A stretch of 64,000 nucleotides of DNA from Roseivivax sp. GX 12232 (GCF_021272185.1 NZ_JAJSEC010000012.1:42275-106274); one strand, 5' to 3'; numbered from the stretch's first letter, positions 54,516-63,886 are shown. Notes: generated from the sequence alone by a model not told the origin. Numbers and translations are program-made.

Positions 54516-56198
54516 CTATTCCGCTGGGTTCGCCTGAGCGCGGGCGGGGCGCGGGGTGTCGTAGCTCGACACCGCGTCTTCCTCGGCGTGCAGGTCCGAG
54601 GGCTGCGGGCGCGGGCCGACGGTGATGTAGTCGATATCCTCGGCCATGAGCCCCAGGATCAGCGCCGGGATCATCATGAAGATCAGGCAGAAGACCGGCA
54701 GGCCGACCACGGTGATCACCTGCTGCAGCGCGGTCAGGCCCGCCTGCCCCGCCAGCACGATCAGCAGGATCGCGATGGTGCCCTCGGCGATGCCCCAGAA
54801 CAGGCGCTGCTGCACCGGGCCGGCCTCGGCCTTGCCGGTGCAGAGCATGTCCACCACCAGCGAGGCCGAATCCGAGGAGGTGGCGAAGAAGATCGCCACG
54901 ATGATCACCCCGAAGCCCTGCAGGAAGGTGGTGAAGGGGAAGTTTTCGAAGAAGGCGAACATCGCCAGCGGGATCGATTCCGAGACCGCCGCGCTCAGCG
55001 CGCCCGCCTGGTCGCCCAGCGCCGCGCGGGCCTCCGGGCCGATGCCGTCGAAGCCCATGGCCTGCCAGCCGAAGATTGCGAACCAGATCAGCGTGAAGAG
55101 CGAGGGCGCGAGCAGCACGCCCATGACGAACTCGCGGATCGTGCGCCCGTAGGAGATCCGCGCCACGAACAGCCCCATGAAGGGCGACCAGGTCACCGTC
55201 CACGCCCAGTAGAAGACCGTCCAGCTGCCCTGCCAGCCCCAGGCGTCGGTCGCGGGGTTCTGGTCGGCCAGCATGTCGTTCCAGAAGGCCAGCCGCGGCA
55301 GGTTCGACAGGTAGAGCCCCGCCGTCTCGACGATGCCGCGCAAGAGGAAGAGCGTCGAGCCGGCCAGCAGCACGAAGATCATCAGCAGGACCGCCATGCC
55401 GATGTTGACGTTGGAGAGGAACTTCACCCCGCTGTCGAGGCCCGCGACGATCGACAGGACCGCGACGCCGGTCAGCACCGCGATGACGATGATCTGCACC
55501 ACCGGCCCGTCGCCGGTGCCCATCAGCTCGTTCAGGCCCGCCGCGACCTGGCTCGACCCGAGGCCCAGCGAGACCGCGACGCCGAAGAGCGTGCCGAGGA
55601 TCGCCACCACGTCGATGGTCTTGCCCACCGGCCCGTGGATGCCCTCGCGCAGGAGCGGGTAGAAGACCGAGCTCACCCGCACCGGCAGGTCGTAGCGGTA
55701 GATGAAATAGGCGAAGGCCAGCCCCGGCAGGGTGAAGATCGTCCAGGTGTGCAGGCCCAGGTGGTAGAGCGCGATGGAGATCGCATCCTGCGCCGCCTCG
55801 ACGGAATTGGGCTCGACGCCCGGCAGCGGCGGATTGGCGAAATGGCTCATCGGCTCGGCCACGCCCCAGAACATCAGGACTGTGCCGATGCCGCCGGCGA
55901 AGAGCATGGTGAACCAGGAGACGTTGCTATAGGCGGGCCGCGCCGTGCGACCGCCAAGGCGGATATGGCCGAAGCGGCTCGAGGAGACCCAGATCAGGAA
56001 GCCCAGCCAGACGTTCACGCCGAGGATGAAGAACCAGCCGAGATGCGTGACGATCCAGGCCCGCGCGGTAGCGAAGGCATCGCCGATGGTCTCGGGCGCG
56101 GCGATCAGCACCAGCGCGAAGACGACCATGCAGATCGCCGAATAAAAGAAAATGACGGGGTCGGTTCGAAGGCCGAAACGGCGGGCGAGTTCTTCCAC
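54516..56198 (-). CDS. BCCT-family glycine betaine/choline/DMSP transporter
   Basis: Secondary transporter of 560 residues with about twelve helices and the BCCT core: GWFFILGVNVWLGFLIWVSS, WFTMLFAGGIGTVLMFWGVA, the aromatic WTVFYWAWTVTWSPFMGLFV, and SSDSASLVVDML. It should import trimethylammonium osmolytes or DMSP. The GTG at 56198 follows AGGGAGC at good spacing; longer open frames upstream look non-coding. The C-terminal tail after about 520 is cytosolic. Confidence 0.93.
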   Translation of the reverse strand: MEELARRFGLRTDPVIFFYSAICMVVFALVLIAAPETIGDAFATARAWIVTHLGWFFILGVNVWLGFLIWVSSSRFGHIRLGGRTARPAYSNVSWFTMLFAGGIGTVLMFWGVAEPMSHFANPPLPGVEPNSVEAAQDAISIALYHLGLHTWTIFTLPGLAFAYFIYRYDLPVRVSSVFYPLLREGIHGPVGKTIDVVAILGTLFGVAVSLGLGSSQVAAGLNELMGTGDGPVVQIIVIAVLTGVAVLSIVAGLDSGVKFLSNVNIGMAVLLMIFVLLAGSTLFLLRGIVETAGLYLSNLPRLAFWNDMLADQNPATDAWGWQGSWTVFYWAWTVTWSPFMGLFVARISYGRTIREFVMGVLLAPSLFTLIWFAIFGWQAMGFDGIGPEARAALGDQAGALSAAVSESIPLAMFAFFENFPFTTFLQGFGVIIVAIFFATSSDSASLVVDMLCTGKAEAGPVQQRLFWGIAEGTIAILLIVLAGQAGLTALQQVITVVGLPVFCLIFMMIPALILGLMAEDIDYITVGPRPQPSDLHAEEDAVSSYDTPRPARAQANPAE

Positions 56199-56647
56199 GG
56201 CATGCTCCCTGTGCGGAGGTCGAAGGCTCCGGCCCGCGCCAGGCGGCCCGGCGGTTTTTGGTGTATAAGGTCCAACACATTCGCGCGAAAAGTGTTCCGG
56301 GGGTGAGGGCGCGGAGCGGGATTTTGCGGCTTCAGGGAAGCTGGATTGCGCGCGAAACGCGGGATTTCTCACGCTCGCCATTGGCACGCGCTCGCCCCGA
56401 CCGCGGCCCCTGCCCGACCGCTCTCAGCCGCGCCTCTGAGGGCCATGACGCCCACGCCCCGCGCTCGCCCGGCACGCGAAAGGCCGCCCAAAGGCGCGCC
56501 GCACCGCGCCCCATCGTCTCCAAACTCGAAACAGAGTTTCCACGCCCACCCGCGCCCGCGCGGCAAAAGAAATGGGCCGCATCCGGGGATGCGGCCCATT
56601 TCTCCAAAGTCCTTGCGTCGCGCCCCTGGAAGGGCGCGTGCCGCGGA
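56199..56647. promoter_or_regulatory. BCCT promoter region with palindromic operator candidate
   Basis: The near-palindrome AACAC-ATTCGCGCGAAAA-GTGTT (56274-56296) contains a perfect 10-base palindrome, TTCGCGCGAA (56280-56289). It lies about 75 bases upstream of the transporter start and looks like a TetR/BetI-type operator. TATAAGG/GTGTATAAGG (56261-56270) may carry a -10 box. The rest up to the HU terminator is GC-rich non-coding DNA, with one further hairpin, AAACTC/GAGTTT (56522-56539). Confidence 0.5.
56569..56602 (-). terminator. Intrinsic terminator of the HU gene
   Basis: GAAATGGGCCGCATCC (56569-56584) pairs over 16 bases with GGATGCGGCCCATTTC (56587-56602). On the minus strand the stem runs into TTTTGCCG. 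It lies about 45 bases after the HU stop codon. Confidence 0.85.
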
Positions 56648-56935
56648 TCAGTCGTTCACGCTGTCCTTGAGCGCCTTCGCGATGGTCATCTTGACCTGCT
56701 TGTCGGCGTCCTTCTTGAACTGCTCGCCGGTGGCGGGGTTGCGCACCATGCGCTCGGGGCGCTCGCGGCAGTAGATCTTGCCGACGCCCGGCAGGGTCAC
56801 GGCGCCGCCGCCGGAGACTTCGCGCGTGATGATCGCGACGAGGGAGTCCAGAGCACCCGACGCGGTTTTCTTGTCGCTGCCCATTTCGTCTGCCAGCGCG
56901 GTCACGAGCTGGCTCTTGGTCATCGGCTTGGCCAT
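56648..56935 (-). CDS. HU-family DNA-binding protein
   Basis: Protein of 95 residues with the HU/IHF fold: MTKSQLVTALADEMGSDKKT, the DNA-intercalating arm region GKIYCRERPERMVRNPATGE and the C-terminal helix. Lys/Arg in the beta arms contact the minor groove. Slightly longer than the usual 90. AAGGAGAC precedes the ATG. An AT-rich promoter with TGAAC/GTTCA inverted repeat (56981-57000) lies upstream. Confidence 0.92.
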   Translation of the reverse strand: MAKPMTKSQLVTALADEMGSDKKTASGALDSLVAIITREVSGGGAVTLPGVGKIYCRERPERMVRNPATGEQFKKDADKQVKMTIAKALKDSVND

Positions 56936-57062
56936 TCCTGTCTCCTTCACAGTCCCACTTTTGGGGTATCTTCGTTTAAGTGAACATTATCTAGGGTTCA
57001 AACACAACAATTAGCGGTCGTTTTACCCAGTAAAACAAGCACTTTTTAAGCCTCCCCCCCCG

Positions 57063-58547
57063 TCAAAGGAAAGCGGTTTCCTCGAAGCTGCGCAACTTTC
57101 GGCTGTGAATCCGGGCCAGAGGCATCTCGCGCAGCACCTCCATGGCGCGGATCCCGATGCGCAGGTGACGGGCCACCTGGGTCTTGTAGAAATCCGAGGC
57201 CATCCCCGGCAATTTTAGCTCTCCGTGCAAGGGTTTATCCGAAACGCAGAGCAGCGTTCCATAGGGCACGCGGAAGCGGAATCCATTGGCCGCGATGGTC
57301 GCGCTTTCCATGTCGAGCGCGATCGCGCGGGACTGCGAGAGCCGCTGCACCGGGCCCGCCTTGTCGCGCAACTCCCAGTTGCGATTATCCACGCTCGCCA
57401 CCGTCCCGGTGCGCATGATCCGCTTCAGATCGTAGCCCTTGAGCTCGGTTTCGACGGCCACGGCCTCTTCCAGAGAGGTCTGGATTTCCGCCAGCGCCGG
57501 AATCGGCACCCAGACCGGCAGGTCGTCGTCGAGCACCCGATCCTCGCGCAGATAGGCATGGGCCAGCACGAAATCGCCCAGCGACTGCGAGTTCCGCAGC
57601 CCCGCGCAATGGCCCACCATGATCCAGGCATGCGGGCGCAGCACGGCGATATGGTCGGTCGCGGTCTTGGCGTTCGAGGGGCCGATGCCGATGTTGACCA
57701 GCGTGATGCCCGAGCCATTGGCCCGCTTGAGGTGATAGGTCGGCATCTGCGGCATCTTCGGGCTGTCCGCCAGGACGCCCTCGGGGTCGGTGATCTCGGC
57801 GTTGCCGGTGGCCACGAAGCTCGTGTAGCCCGAGGACGGATCGGCCAGCGCCGCGCGGGCATAGGCCTCGAACTCGGTCACGTAGAACTGGTAGTTGGTA
57901 AACAGCACGTGGTTCTGGAAGTGCTCGGGGTCGGTCGCGGTGTAATGCGCGAGCCGCGCCAGCGAATAGTCCACCCGCTGCGCGGTGAAGGGGGCCAGGG
58001 GCTCGGTGCCGTCCGGCGCCGGCGGCACGGTGCCGTTGACGATGTCGTCGTTGGTGGTGGTCAGATCCGGCACGTCGAAGACGTCGCGCAGGATGAAATC
58101 GGCGGCGCCCTCCTGCGGGACGGTCACGCCCTCGCGGTTGGCGACGGCGAAATGCACCGGCATCGGCGTGTCCGAAAGGCCGATCTGCACCGGCACGCCG
58201 TGGTTTTCCAGGAGCAGCCCGATCTGCTGTTCGAGATAGGCGCGGAAGAGGTCTGGCCGGGTGACGCTGGTGGCATGCACGCCGGGCGCCGAGACATGGC
58301 CGAAGGACAGCCGGCTGTCGACCTTGGCGAAGGTCGTCGTGCGGATGCGGACCTCGGGGTAGAAGGCGCGGTAGCGCACCCCGGGGTGGCCCTCTTCCAT
58401 GGCGGCCTGGAAGCGCTCGCAGAGAAAGCCGGTGGCGCGGTCGTAAAGCTCGACCAGCCTGTCGACGGCGGCGGAGGCATCCTCGAACCAGGCCGCTTCC
58501 GGCACATCCGGGGTGACCAGCTCCACGCCGCCCATGTAATCCTGCAT
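57063..58547 (-). CDS. amn: AMP nucleosidase
   Basis: Protein of 494 residues with the Amn layout: an N-terminal regulatory domain (about 1-190) and a phosphorylase-like catalytic domain with ITLVNIGIGPSNAKTATDHI, WIMVGHCAGLRNSQ and AIALDMESATIAANGFRF. It cleaves AMP to adenine and ribose 5-phosphate, tuning the adenylate pool. Start ATG 58547 follows GAGGGCGGA. The gene is not linked to other purine genes here. Confidence 0.93.
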   Translation of the reverse strand: MQDYMGGVELVTPDVPEAAWFEDASAAVDRLVELYDRATGFLCERFQAAMEEGHPGVRYRAFYPEVRIRTTTFAKVDSRLSFGHVSAPGVHATSVTRPDLFRAYLEQQIGLLLENHGVPVQIGLSDTPMPVHFAVANREGVTVPQEGAADFILRDVFDVPDLTTTNDDIVNGTVPPAPDGTEPLAPFTAQRVDYSLARLAHYTATDPEHFQNHVLFTNYQFYVTEFEAYARAALADPSSGYTSFVATGNAEITDPEGVLADSPKMPQMPTYHLKRANGSGITLVNIGIGPSNAKTATDHIAVLRPHAWIMVGHCAGLRNSQSLGDFVLAHAYLREDRVLDDDLPVWVPIPALAEIQTSLEEAVAVETELKGYDLKRIMRTGTVASVDNRNWELRDKAGPVQRLSQSRAIALDMESATIAANGFRFRVPYGTLLCVSDKPLHGELKLPGMASDFYKTQVARHLRIGIRAMEVLREMPLARIHSRKLRSFEETAFL

Positions 58548-58890
58548 TCCGCCCTCGCGCCTGTTGCTGGGCGCAAGGTGACACCAGCATGGCCAAGGTG
58601 CAAGCGAGGCCGTGGCGTCGCGTCGCAGGCTCCGGGCGCTGATGGCGGGCGTTCGGGCCGGTTGGTCGGGGGGCTGGCGGGGGTGTGCGCAGGGCGGGGC
58701 GACCCGGCGGGTGTCTTTTGGAGCAGTCGAACGCGCAGGGTCTGGACTGACCCGCATCTCCGCGCCCGGCAGCACATCCCGAGGGTCTGCCCTGCCCCCC
58801 GCTCTCTTCGCCCAACCCCATCCCCGGGGGTCTGGCCTTCCCTGCCGCCGCATCCTAGCCTCCGCCCGGATCACGAGGGAGGGGACCAAG
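58548..58890. other. Intergenic region between amn and an SDR gene
   Basis: This divergent spacer is GC-rich with no clear hairpins or repeats. The last 20 bases carry GAGGGAGGGG, the ribosome binding site of the SDR. I see no gene or strong promoter in the remainder. Confidence 0.5.
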
Positions 58891-59649
58891 ATGAGCGACA
58901 GACCAGTGGCGCTGGTGACCGGCGCGGCGAGGGGGATCGGGCTTTCTGCTACCGCGCTGTTTCTCGAAAAGGGCTGGCGCGTGGTCATGGTCGATTGCGA
59001 CGGGCCGGAGCTGTCCCGCGCGGCGGCACAGCTGACCGGCGTCACCGCGATCGAGGCCGATGTCTCCGACCCCGAGGCCGTGGACCGGATGACCCGCGAG
59101 GCGCTTTCCGCCGAGGGCCGCATCGACGCGCTGGTCAACAACGCGGGCGTCGCCGATTTCGGCCCCATCGAAGAGACCGACTTCGCCCGCTGGCGCCGGG
59201 TCATGGCCAACAACCTCGACGCGCCTTTCCTCTGCAGCCAGGCGCTCACGCCCGCGCTCAAGGAAAGCCGCGGCGCCATCGTGAACATCGGCTCGATCTC
59301 GGGCCTGCGCGCCTCCACCCTGCGGGTCGCCTATGGCACCTCGAAGGCGGGGATCATCCAGCTCACCAAGCAGCAGGCCGCCGAGCTGGGCGAGCACGGC
59401 GTGCGCGCCAATTGCGTCTGCCCCGGACCGGTGCGCACCAAGCTGGCCATGGCGGTGCACAGCCAGGAGATCATCGACGCCTATCACGACGCCATCCCGC
59501 TCAACCGCTACGGCACCGAGCGCGAAATCGCCGAGGCCATCGTCTTCCTCTGCCTGCCCGCGGCCTCTTACATCACCGGCCAGGTGCTGGCCGCCGACGG
59601 CGGCTTCGAGTCGACCGGGGTGGGCCTGCCCGCGCTACGCGCGACCTGA
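58891..59649 (+). CDS. SDR-family oxidoreductase
   Basis: Protein of 252 residues. TGAARGIG binds NAD(P), LVNNAGVADF and the catalytic S/Y/K set (IGSISG; AYGTSKAGI) are intact, and it ends with ITGQVLAADGGF. It resembles 3-oxoacyl-ACP or sugar-alcohol dehydrogenases; substrate unknown. GAGGGAGGGG precedes the ATG. Confidence 0.85.
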   Translation: MSDRPVALVTGAARGIGLSATALFLEKGWRVVMVDCDGPELSRAAAQLTGVTAIEADVSDPEAVDRMTREALSAEGRIDALVNNAGVADFGPIEETDFARWRRVMANNLDAPFLCSQALTPALKESRGAIVNIGSISGLRASTLRVAYGTSKAGIIQLTKQQAAELGEHGVRANCVCPGPVRTKLAMAVHSQEIIDAYHDAIPLNRYGTEREIAEAIVFLCLPAASYITGQVLAADGGFESTGVGLPALRAT

Positions 59650-59688
59650 GGCCCCGGGGGCGCGGATGTGGATTGACGGCGCCGGGTA

Positions 59689-59704
59689 GCTGACTAAAGT
59701 CAGC
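59689..59704. promoter_or_regulatory. Inverted repeat upstream of the MarR-GNAT gene
   Basis: GCTGACT and AGTCAGC (59689-59704) flank an AA centre and end four bases before the ATG. This fits a MarR-type dimer site. Since the gene encodes a MarR-like domain, autoregulation is a plausible inference. Confidence 0.55.
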
Positions 59705-59707
59705 GAA

Positions 59708-60607
59708 ATGACCCAGGACCCCGTTGCCCGTATCCGCCGTTTCAACCGCGCCGTCACCGCCGAGGCGCGGGTGCTCGATCACAGCTTTCTCGGGCGCGGG
59801 CGGCCGCTTGGCCCCGCGCGGGTGCTCAATGCCATCGGCACCGGGCGCCGTGACCTCGGCGTGATCCGCAGCTACCTCGATCTCGATTCCGGGCTTCTGA
59901 GCCGGCTTCTGCGCGAGCTCGAGGCCGAGGGGCTGGTGCGGCTGACCCAGGACCCCGCCGACGGACGGCGGCGGCTGGCCGAGCTGACCGCCGAGGGCGC
60001 GGCGGAGTTCGCCGAATACGAGCGCCTCTCCGATCAGCACGCCGCCGAGACGCTGACCCGGCATCCGCGCCACGAGAAGCTATTGGAGGCCATGGACCTC
60101 GTGGCGGTGACGCTGGGGCGCGAGCGCATCGAGATCCACCGCGCCGATCCCCGCGACGCCGAGGCGATCTGGTGCCTCGAGGCCTATTTCGGAGAGCTGG
60201 CCCGGCGCTTCCCCGGCGGCTTCGACGTCTCGCTCTCCGCCGACCCCGAGGCCGACAGCCTGCGCGCGCCGCGCGGGGCCTTCTATGTCGCCGATTGCGA
60301 CGGGCTGCCGGTGGCCTGCGGCGGGCTCAAGGGGGACGGATCGGAAACCGGCGAGGTCAAGCGGCTCTGGGTCGCCGAGGCGGCGCGCGGGCTGGGGCTC
60401 GCCGGGCGGATGATGGCCGAGATCGAGGCCGAGGCCAGGCGGCTCGGCATGACCCGGCTCCGGCTCGACACCAACAGCGCCCTGCCCGAGGCGGTGGCGC
60501 TCTATCGCAACGCCGGCTGGACCGAGATCCCGCGTTTCAACGAGGATCCCTATCCCGACGTCTTCTTCGAGAAGCTCCTGGACGCGGAGGCGCCCGCGTC
60601 GCGCTAG
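59708..60607 (+). CDS. MarR-type regulator fused to GNAT acetyltransferase
   Basis: Protein of 299 residues. The N-terminal 130 form a winged-helix DNA-binding domain (ARVLNAIGTGRRDLGVIRSY, LDSGLLSRLLRELEAEGLVR, DPADGRRRLAELTAEG). A GNAT domain (about 140-290) follows with LWVAEAARGLGLAGRMMAEI carrying the acetyl-CoA loop. The fusion links DNA binding to acetyl-transfer activity or to acetyl-CoA sensing. The inverted repeat overlapping the start suggests autoregulation. The signal is unknown. Confidence 0.88.
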   Translation: MTQDPVARIRRFNRAVTAEARVLDHSFLGRGRPLGPARVLNAIGTGRRDLGVIRSYLDLDSGLLSRLLRELEAEGLVRLTQDPADGRRRLAELTAEGAAEFAEYERLSDQHAAETLTRHPRHEKLLEAMDLVAVTLGRERIEIHRADPRDAEAIWCLEAYFGELARRFPGGFDVSLSADPEADSLRAPRGAFYVADCDGLPVACGGLKGDGSETGEVKRLWVAEAARGLGLAGRMMAEIEAEARRLGMTRLRLDTNSALPEAVALYRNAGWTEIPRFNEDPYPDVFFEKLLDAEAPASR

Positions 60608-60752
60608 GCGCGGCCAGGCGGAGGCGCAAACGCCCCGCTAGACGGGGCGGCGCGGAGGCCTTGGCGTCCCGTTCAGGGCAGCGACACCCGCAGGCAAAGG
60701 CGGCCCGCCAGGCGCGGCGACACGCGCAGACAAAGGCGCCGCGCTAGGCACA
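60601..60752. repeat. Degenerate 36-bp tandem repeat downstream of MarR-GNAT
   Basis: Units of 36 bases are visible at 60681-60716 and 60717-60752. The shared start is GCGACAC(C/G)CGCAG(G/A)CAAAGG followed by CG-rich sequence and G-C-(C/T)-AGGC. A third, weaker copy precedes at 60645-60680, and GCTAGGCGCGG at 60604 and CGCTAGACGGGG at 60636 are related words. The TAG stop codon of the MarR-GNAT gene (60605-60607) sits in such a GCTAGGC word, so the array and the stop are linked. Confidence 0.6.
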
Positions 60753-60798
60753 GCGGCGCGCGAAAGCACCGGAGGGCGGACCCGCCGGCGCCCTCCCC

Positions 60799-62328
60799 TT
60801 ACCGGATGCGCTGGCCGTTGGCCGAGACCTGCCCGTCCTCGGTCACGCTGATCGTCGATGTCAGGCTGTCCGGCCCCTCGCCCGGCACCGCGAACATCGA
60901 CAGCATCATGCGGGCGCCCATGGCGTCCTCGGCCGAGACGAAGCCCATCTCGACCAGCGTGTCGATCAGCGCATTGGCGCCCGAGAGCCGCAGCACCGCC
61001 TCGCCCGAGGGCGCGGGCATGCCGCCGAAGGTCTCCAGGTCGCTGTTGTCGAAACTGAAGGCGCCCTCGCCGGTCAGCTCGGCCCCGACCGCCTCGACGC
61101 GCAGCTCGTTGATGGTCACGGCGTTCAGCTCGCCCGGCACCTCGCCGGCGCTTTCGGCCGCTTCCATGGCGGCGGGGTCGAGCAGGCTGAGGTAAGGCGT
61201 GACCTTGCCGGTCACATCCAGCACCACCGAGGCCGGATCGCGCGGCAGGTTGCCTGCCGGGTCGAAGATCGACCAGAGCATCTCGGTGACCTCGAAGCCC
61301 ACGAAACGCAGCATCATGTCGACGTCCTGCGGCTCTTCCGAGGCGGTGACCGGCATCGCGATGCCGAAACGCGCCTCGGAGGCGGTGGCCGAGATCGGCA
61401 GCGGCATCTCGGCCGAGGTGACCGAGATTTCCAGCGCGTCGGCGCCGAACTGGTAGCCCAGCCCTTCTTCGGAGAGCGCCACCTCGATGTTGCCGCCGCC
61501 CGAGGCCGAGGTGAACTCGAAGGGTGCGCCCTCGGAGACCCCGGACATCCGGGTCTCGCCGCCCGCGTAGGTAAAGCTGCCCGCCACCTCGAGGCCCTCT
61601 GCGATCATGTCGGCGCCACTCATGCCTTCGGAAAGCTCGGGCAGCATGCCCTCGCCGGTGAGCGAGAGATCCTGCATCCGCCCGGCCAGGTCGACCTTCT
61701 CGCCGGTGTCGGGATCGGTGATCGCCATCTCGTAGCTGGCGCTCTCGGCATTGACCGTCTGGGCCAGCTCCATAACCGGGCCCGAGCCCATGCGCATGTC
61801 GCCGCTGACGCCTTCGAGGGTGAAGCCGCCGCTGCCGACCTCGGGCGGCATGGCCACCCCGTCGACGCGCAGCTCCTCGAGCGCGATCGACAGCGCCTCG
61901 GCGGAATAGTCGTAGAGCATCGCGCTTTCGTCGCCCGAGACCACCATGTCGAGCCCGCGGTGGGTATAGGCCAGGTCGACGGCGACCTCCTCTTCCGCCT
62001 CCATGCCGGTGATGCGGATCGGCATCCGCTCGGGGAAGGCCACCCGCACGGTGCCGTCGCCCAGGTCCTCGAAGCGGATGTCGCCGCCCGCGAAGGTCAG
62101 CGTGCCCTCGTCCTCGGGGAAGGTGATGACCGCCTCGAGCCCGCCCGCGGTGAGCGTGCCGCCCGCCTCGGTGACATCGGCAGTGACGCTGTAGCCCGAA
62201 CTTTCGAGGTAATCGCGGAAGCCTTCCCAGACCTGGGTCGGGGTCACATCGGCCAGCGCCGGAGCGGCGGGCAGGACCAGCGCCAGGGCAAGCGCCTGGG
62301 ATGAAATATTGCGGCGACTGAGTGACAT
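60799..62328 (-). CDS. DUF2125-type exported protein
   Basis: A 509-residue periplasmic protein with a signal peptide (about 1-27, SSQALALALVLPAAPALA). The rest is beta-rich with long acidic stretches (EDEGTLTFAGGDIRFEDLGD, GMEAEEEVAVDLAYTHRG). This pattern of repeating beta strands matches the DUF2125 family found in alphaproteobacteria, whose function is unknown. The ATG at 62328 starts MSLSRRN. Its high Glu/Asp content is notable. Confidence 0.82.
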   Translation of the reverse strand: MSLSRRNISSQALALALVLPAAPALADVTPTQVWEGFRDYLESSGYSVTADVTEAGGTLTAGGLEAVITFPEDEGTLTFAGGDIRFEDLGDGTVRVAFPERMPIRITGMEAEEEVAVDLAYTHRGLDMVVSGDESAMLYDYSAEALSIALEELRVDGVAMPPEVGSGGFTLEGVSGDMRMGSGPVMELAQTVNAESASYEMAITDPDTGEKVDLAGRMQDLSLTGEGMLPELSEGMSGADMIAEGLEVAGSFTYAGGETRMSGVSEGAPFEFTSASGGGNIEVALSEEGLGYQFGADALEISVTSAEMPLPISATASEARFGIAMPVTASEEPQDVDMMLRFVGFEVTEMLWSIFDPAGNLPRDPASVVLDVTGKVTPYLSLLDPAAMEAAESAGEVPGELNAVTINELRVEAVGAELTGEGAFSFDNSDLETFGGMPAPSGEAVLRLSGANALIDTLVEMGFVSAEDAMGARMMLSMFAVPGEGPDSLTSTISVTEDGQVSANGQRIR

Positions 62329-62464
62329 GGACCTATCCTTCCCGGAGCAAGCAAGAACGTGCCGCGCAAGCTTCCTTTCTGTGCCCCCGGGGGTCAAGAG
62401 GCTGGACCGTCGGGGATGCGCCCGATACGGCTGGGCCCGAGCCGAAATCCCGGGAGGGCACGAC

Positions 62465-63214
62465 ATGGACATGACCGGCAAGACCGTATTGATCACCGGC
62501 GCCAGCCGCGGCATCGGCGAGGCCGCCGCGCGGCGCTTTGCCAAGGCCGGGGCGCGGGTCGCGCTGACCGCCCGGGGCGCCGATCACATCGCCCGGATCG
62601 CCGGCGAGATCGGCCCCGAGGCGATTGCCATTCCCTGCGACATTTCGCGCTTCTGGGAGGTCGAACAGGCGGTCGAGACCACGGTGCGGACCTTCGGACG
62701 GCTCGACGTTCTGGTGAACAACGCCGGGGTGATCGAGCCGATCGCGCATCTGGCCGAGGCCGATCCCGAGGCCTGGGGCAATGTCATCGACATCAACCTC
62801 AAGGGGGTCTTCCACGGCATGCGCGCGGCCTTGCCGGTGATGCGCCAGCAGGGCACGGGCACGGTGCTGACCATCGGCTCGGGCGCCGCCCATGGCCCGG
62901 TCGAGGCCTGGTCGCATTACTGCGCCTCCAAGGCCGGGGCGCTGATGCTTACCCGCATGGCCGACAAGGAAAACTCCGAGGTCGGCGTGCGGGCGCTGTC
63001 GCTCTCGCCCGGGACGGTGGCGACCGAGATGCAGCGCGAGATCAAGGCCTCGGGCATCAACCCGGTGAGCCAGCTCGACTGGTCCGACCACATCCCGCCC
63101 GACTGGGTGGCCGAGGCGCTGCTGTGGATGTGCGGCCCGGAGGCCGACGACTTCAAGGGCGGCGAGGTCTCGCTGCGCGACACCGCCATCCGCCAGCGGA
63201 TCGGCCTGACGTGA
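62465..63214 (+). CDS. SDR-family oxidoreductase
   Basis: Protein of 249 residues. TGASRGIGEA, LVNNAGVIEP, HYCASKAGA (Tyr, Lys) and the C-terminal region are intact, so it is a competent NAD(P)-dependent dehydrogenase. AGGGCACG lies before the ATG. The gene overlaps the enoyl-CoA hydratase gene by four bases (GTGA), which suggests a shared acyl-CoA or ketoacyl pathway. Confidence 0.86.
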   Translation: MDMTGKTVLITGASRGIGEAAARRFAKAGARVALTARGADHIARIAGEIGPEAIAIPCDISRFWEVEQAVETTVRTFGRLDVLVNNAGVIEPIAHLAEADPEAWGNVIDINLKGVFHGMRAALPVMRQQGTGTVLTIGSGAAHGPVEAWSHYCASKAGALMLTRMADKENSEVGVRALSLSPGTVATEMQREIKASGINPVSQLDWSDHIPPDWVAEALLWMCGPEADDFKGGEVSLRDTAIRQRIGLT

Positions 63215-63846
63215 TCCGCGCCGAGGACCGGGGCGGGCTGCGGGTCCTGACCCTCGACCGGCCCGAGAAGGCCAATGCGCTGACCGGCGCCATGCTCGAG
63301 GCGCTCTGCGCCGCGGTCGAGACGGCGCGCGCCGATCTCGAGGCGGGCCGGGGCGCGCGGGTGCTGGTCCTGACCGGCGCGGGCGAGGTGTTCTCCGCCG
63401 GCGCCGACATCGCCGAGGCGCGCGCCGGGCTTGCCACATCGCCGCTCTGGGAGCGGCTCTCGGCCGCGGTGGCGGATTTCCCAGGGCTCAGCATCGCGGC
63501 GCTGAACGGCTCCTGCGCGGGCGGCGCCATGGGCATGGCGCTGGCCTGCGACTTCCGGCTCGCGGTGCCCGGGGCGCGGCTGTTCTACCCGGTGATGAAG
63601 CTCGGCTTCCTGCCGCAGCCCTCGGACCCCGCGCGGCTGCGCGCGCTGGTCGGGCCCGCGCGCGCCAAGCGCCTCCTGATGGCCGGGGAGAAGCTGCCGG
63701 TGGAAGAGGCCGAGGGCTGGGGCCTGATCGACGCGCTGGTCCCCGGCGAGGCGCTTCTGGCAACCGCCGAGGGGTTTGCCGCGGACGTGCTGGCGGCCGA
63801 GGCGGGGCACGCGCGGGCGATCAAGGAGATGATCGAGGCGGGGTGA
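63211..63846 (+). CDS. Enoyl-CoA hydratase/isomerase-family protein, short
   Basis: Protein of 211 residues starting with GTG. Crotonase motifs include LDRPEKANALTGAMLEAL, the oxyanion-hole GAGEVFSAGADIAEARAG and LNGSCAGGAMGMALACDFRL. It is about 40-50 residues shorter than typical crotonases, ending at ARAIKEMIEAG, so the C-terminal trimerisation helices are reduced. It may be active in a modified oligomer or have a specialised role. Coexpressed with the SDR upstream. Confidence 0.83.
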   Translation: MIRAEDRGGLRVLTLDRPEKANALTGAMLEALCAAVETARADLEAGRGARVLVLTGAGEVFSAGADIAEARAGLATSPLWERLSAAVADFPGLSIAALNGSCAGGAMGMALACDFRLAVPGARLFYPVMKLGFLPQPSDPARLRALVGPARAKRLLMAGEKLPVEEAEGWGLIDALVPGEALLATAEGFAADVLAAEAGHARAIKEMIEAG

Positions 63847-63886
63847 CGGGGGGCTTTGGGGTTTGGGCTTTGGTGCCTGGGTTCTC

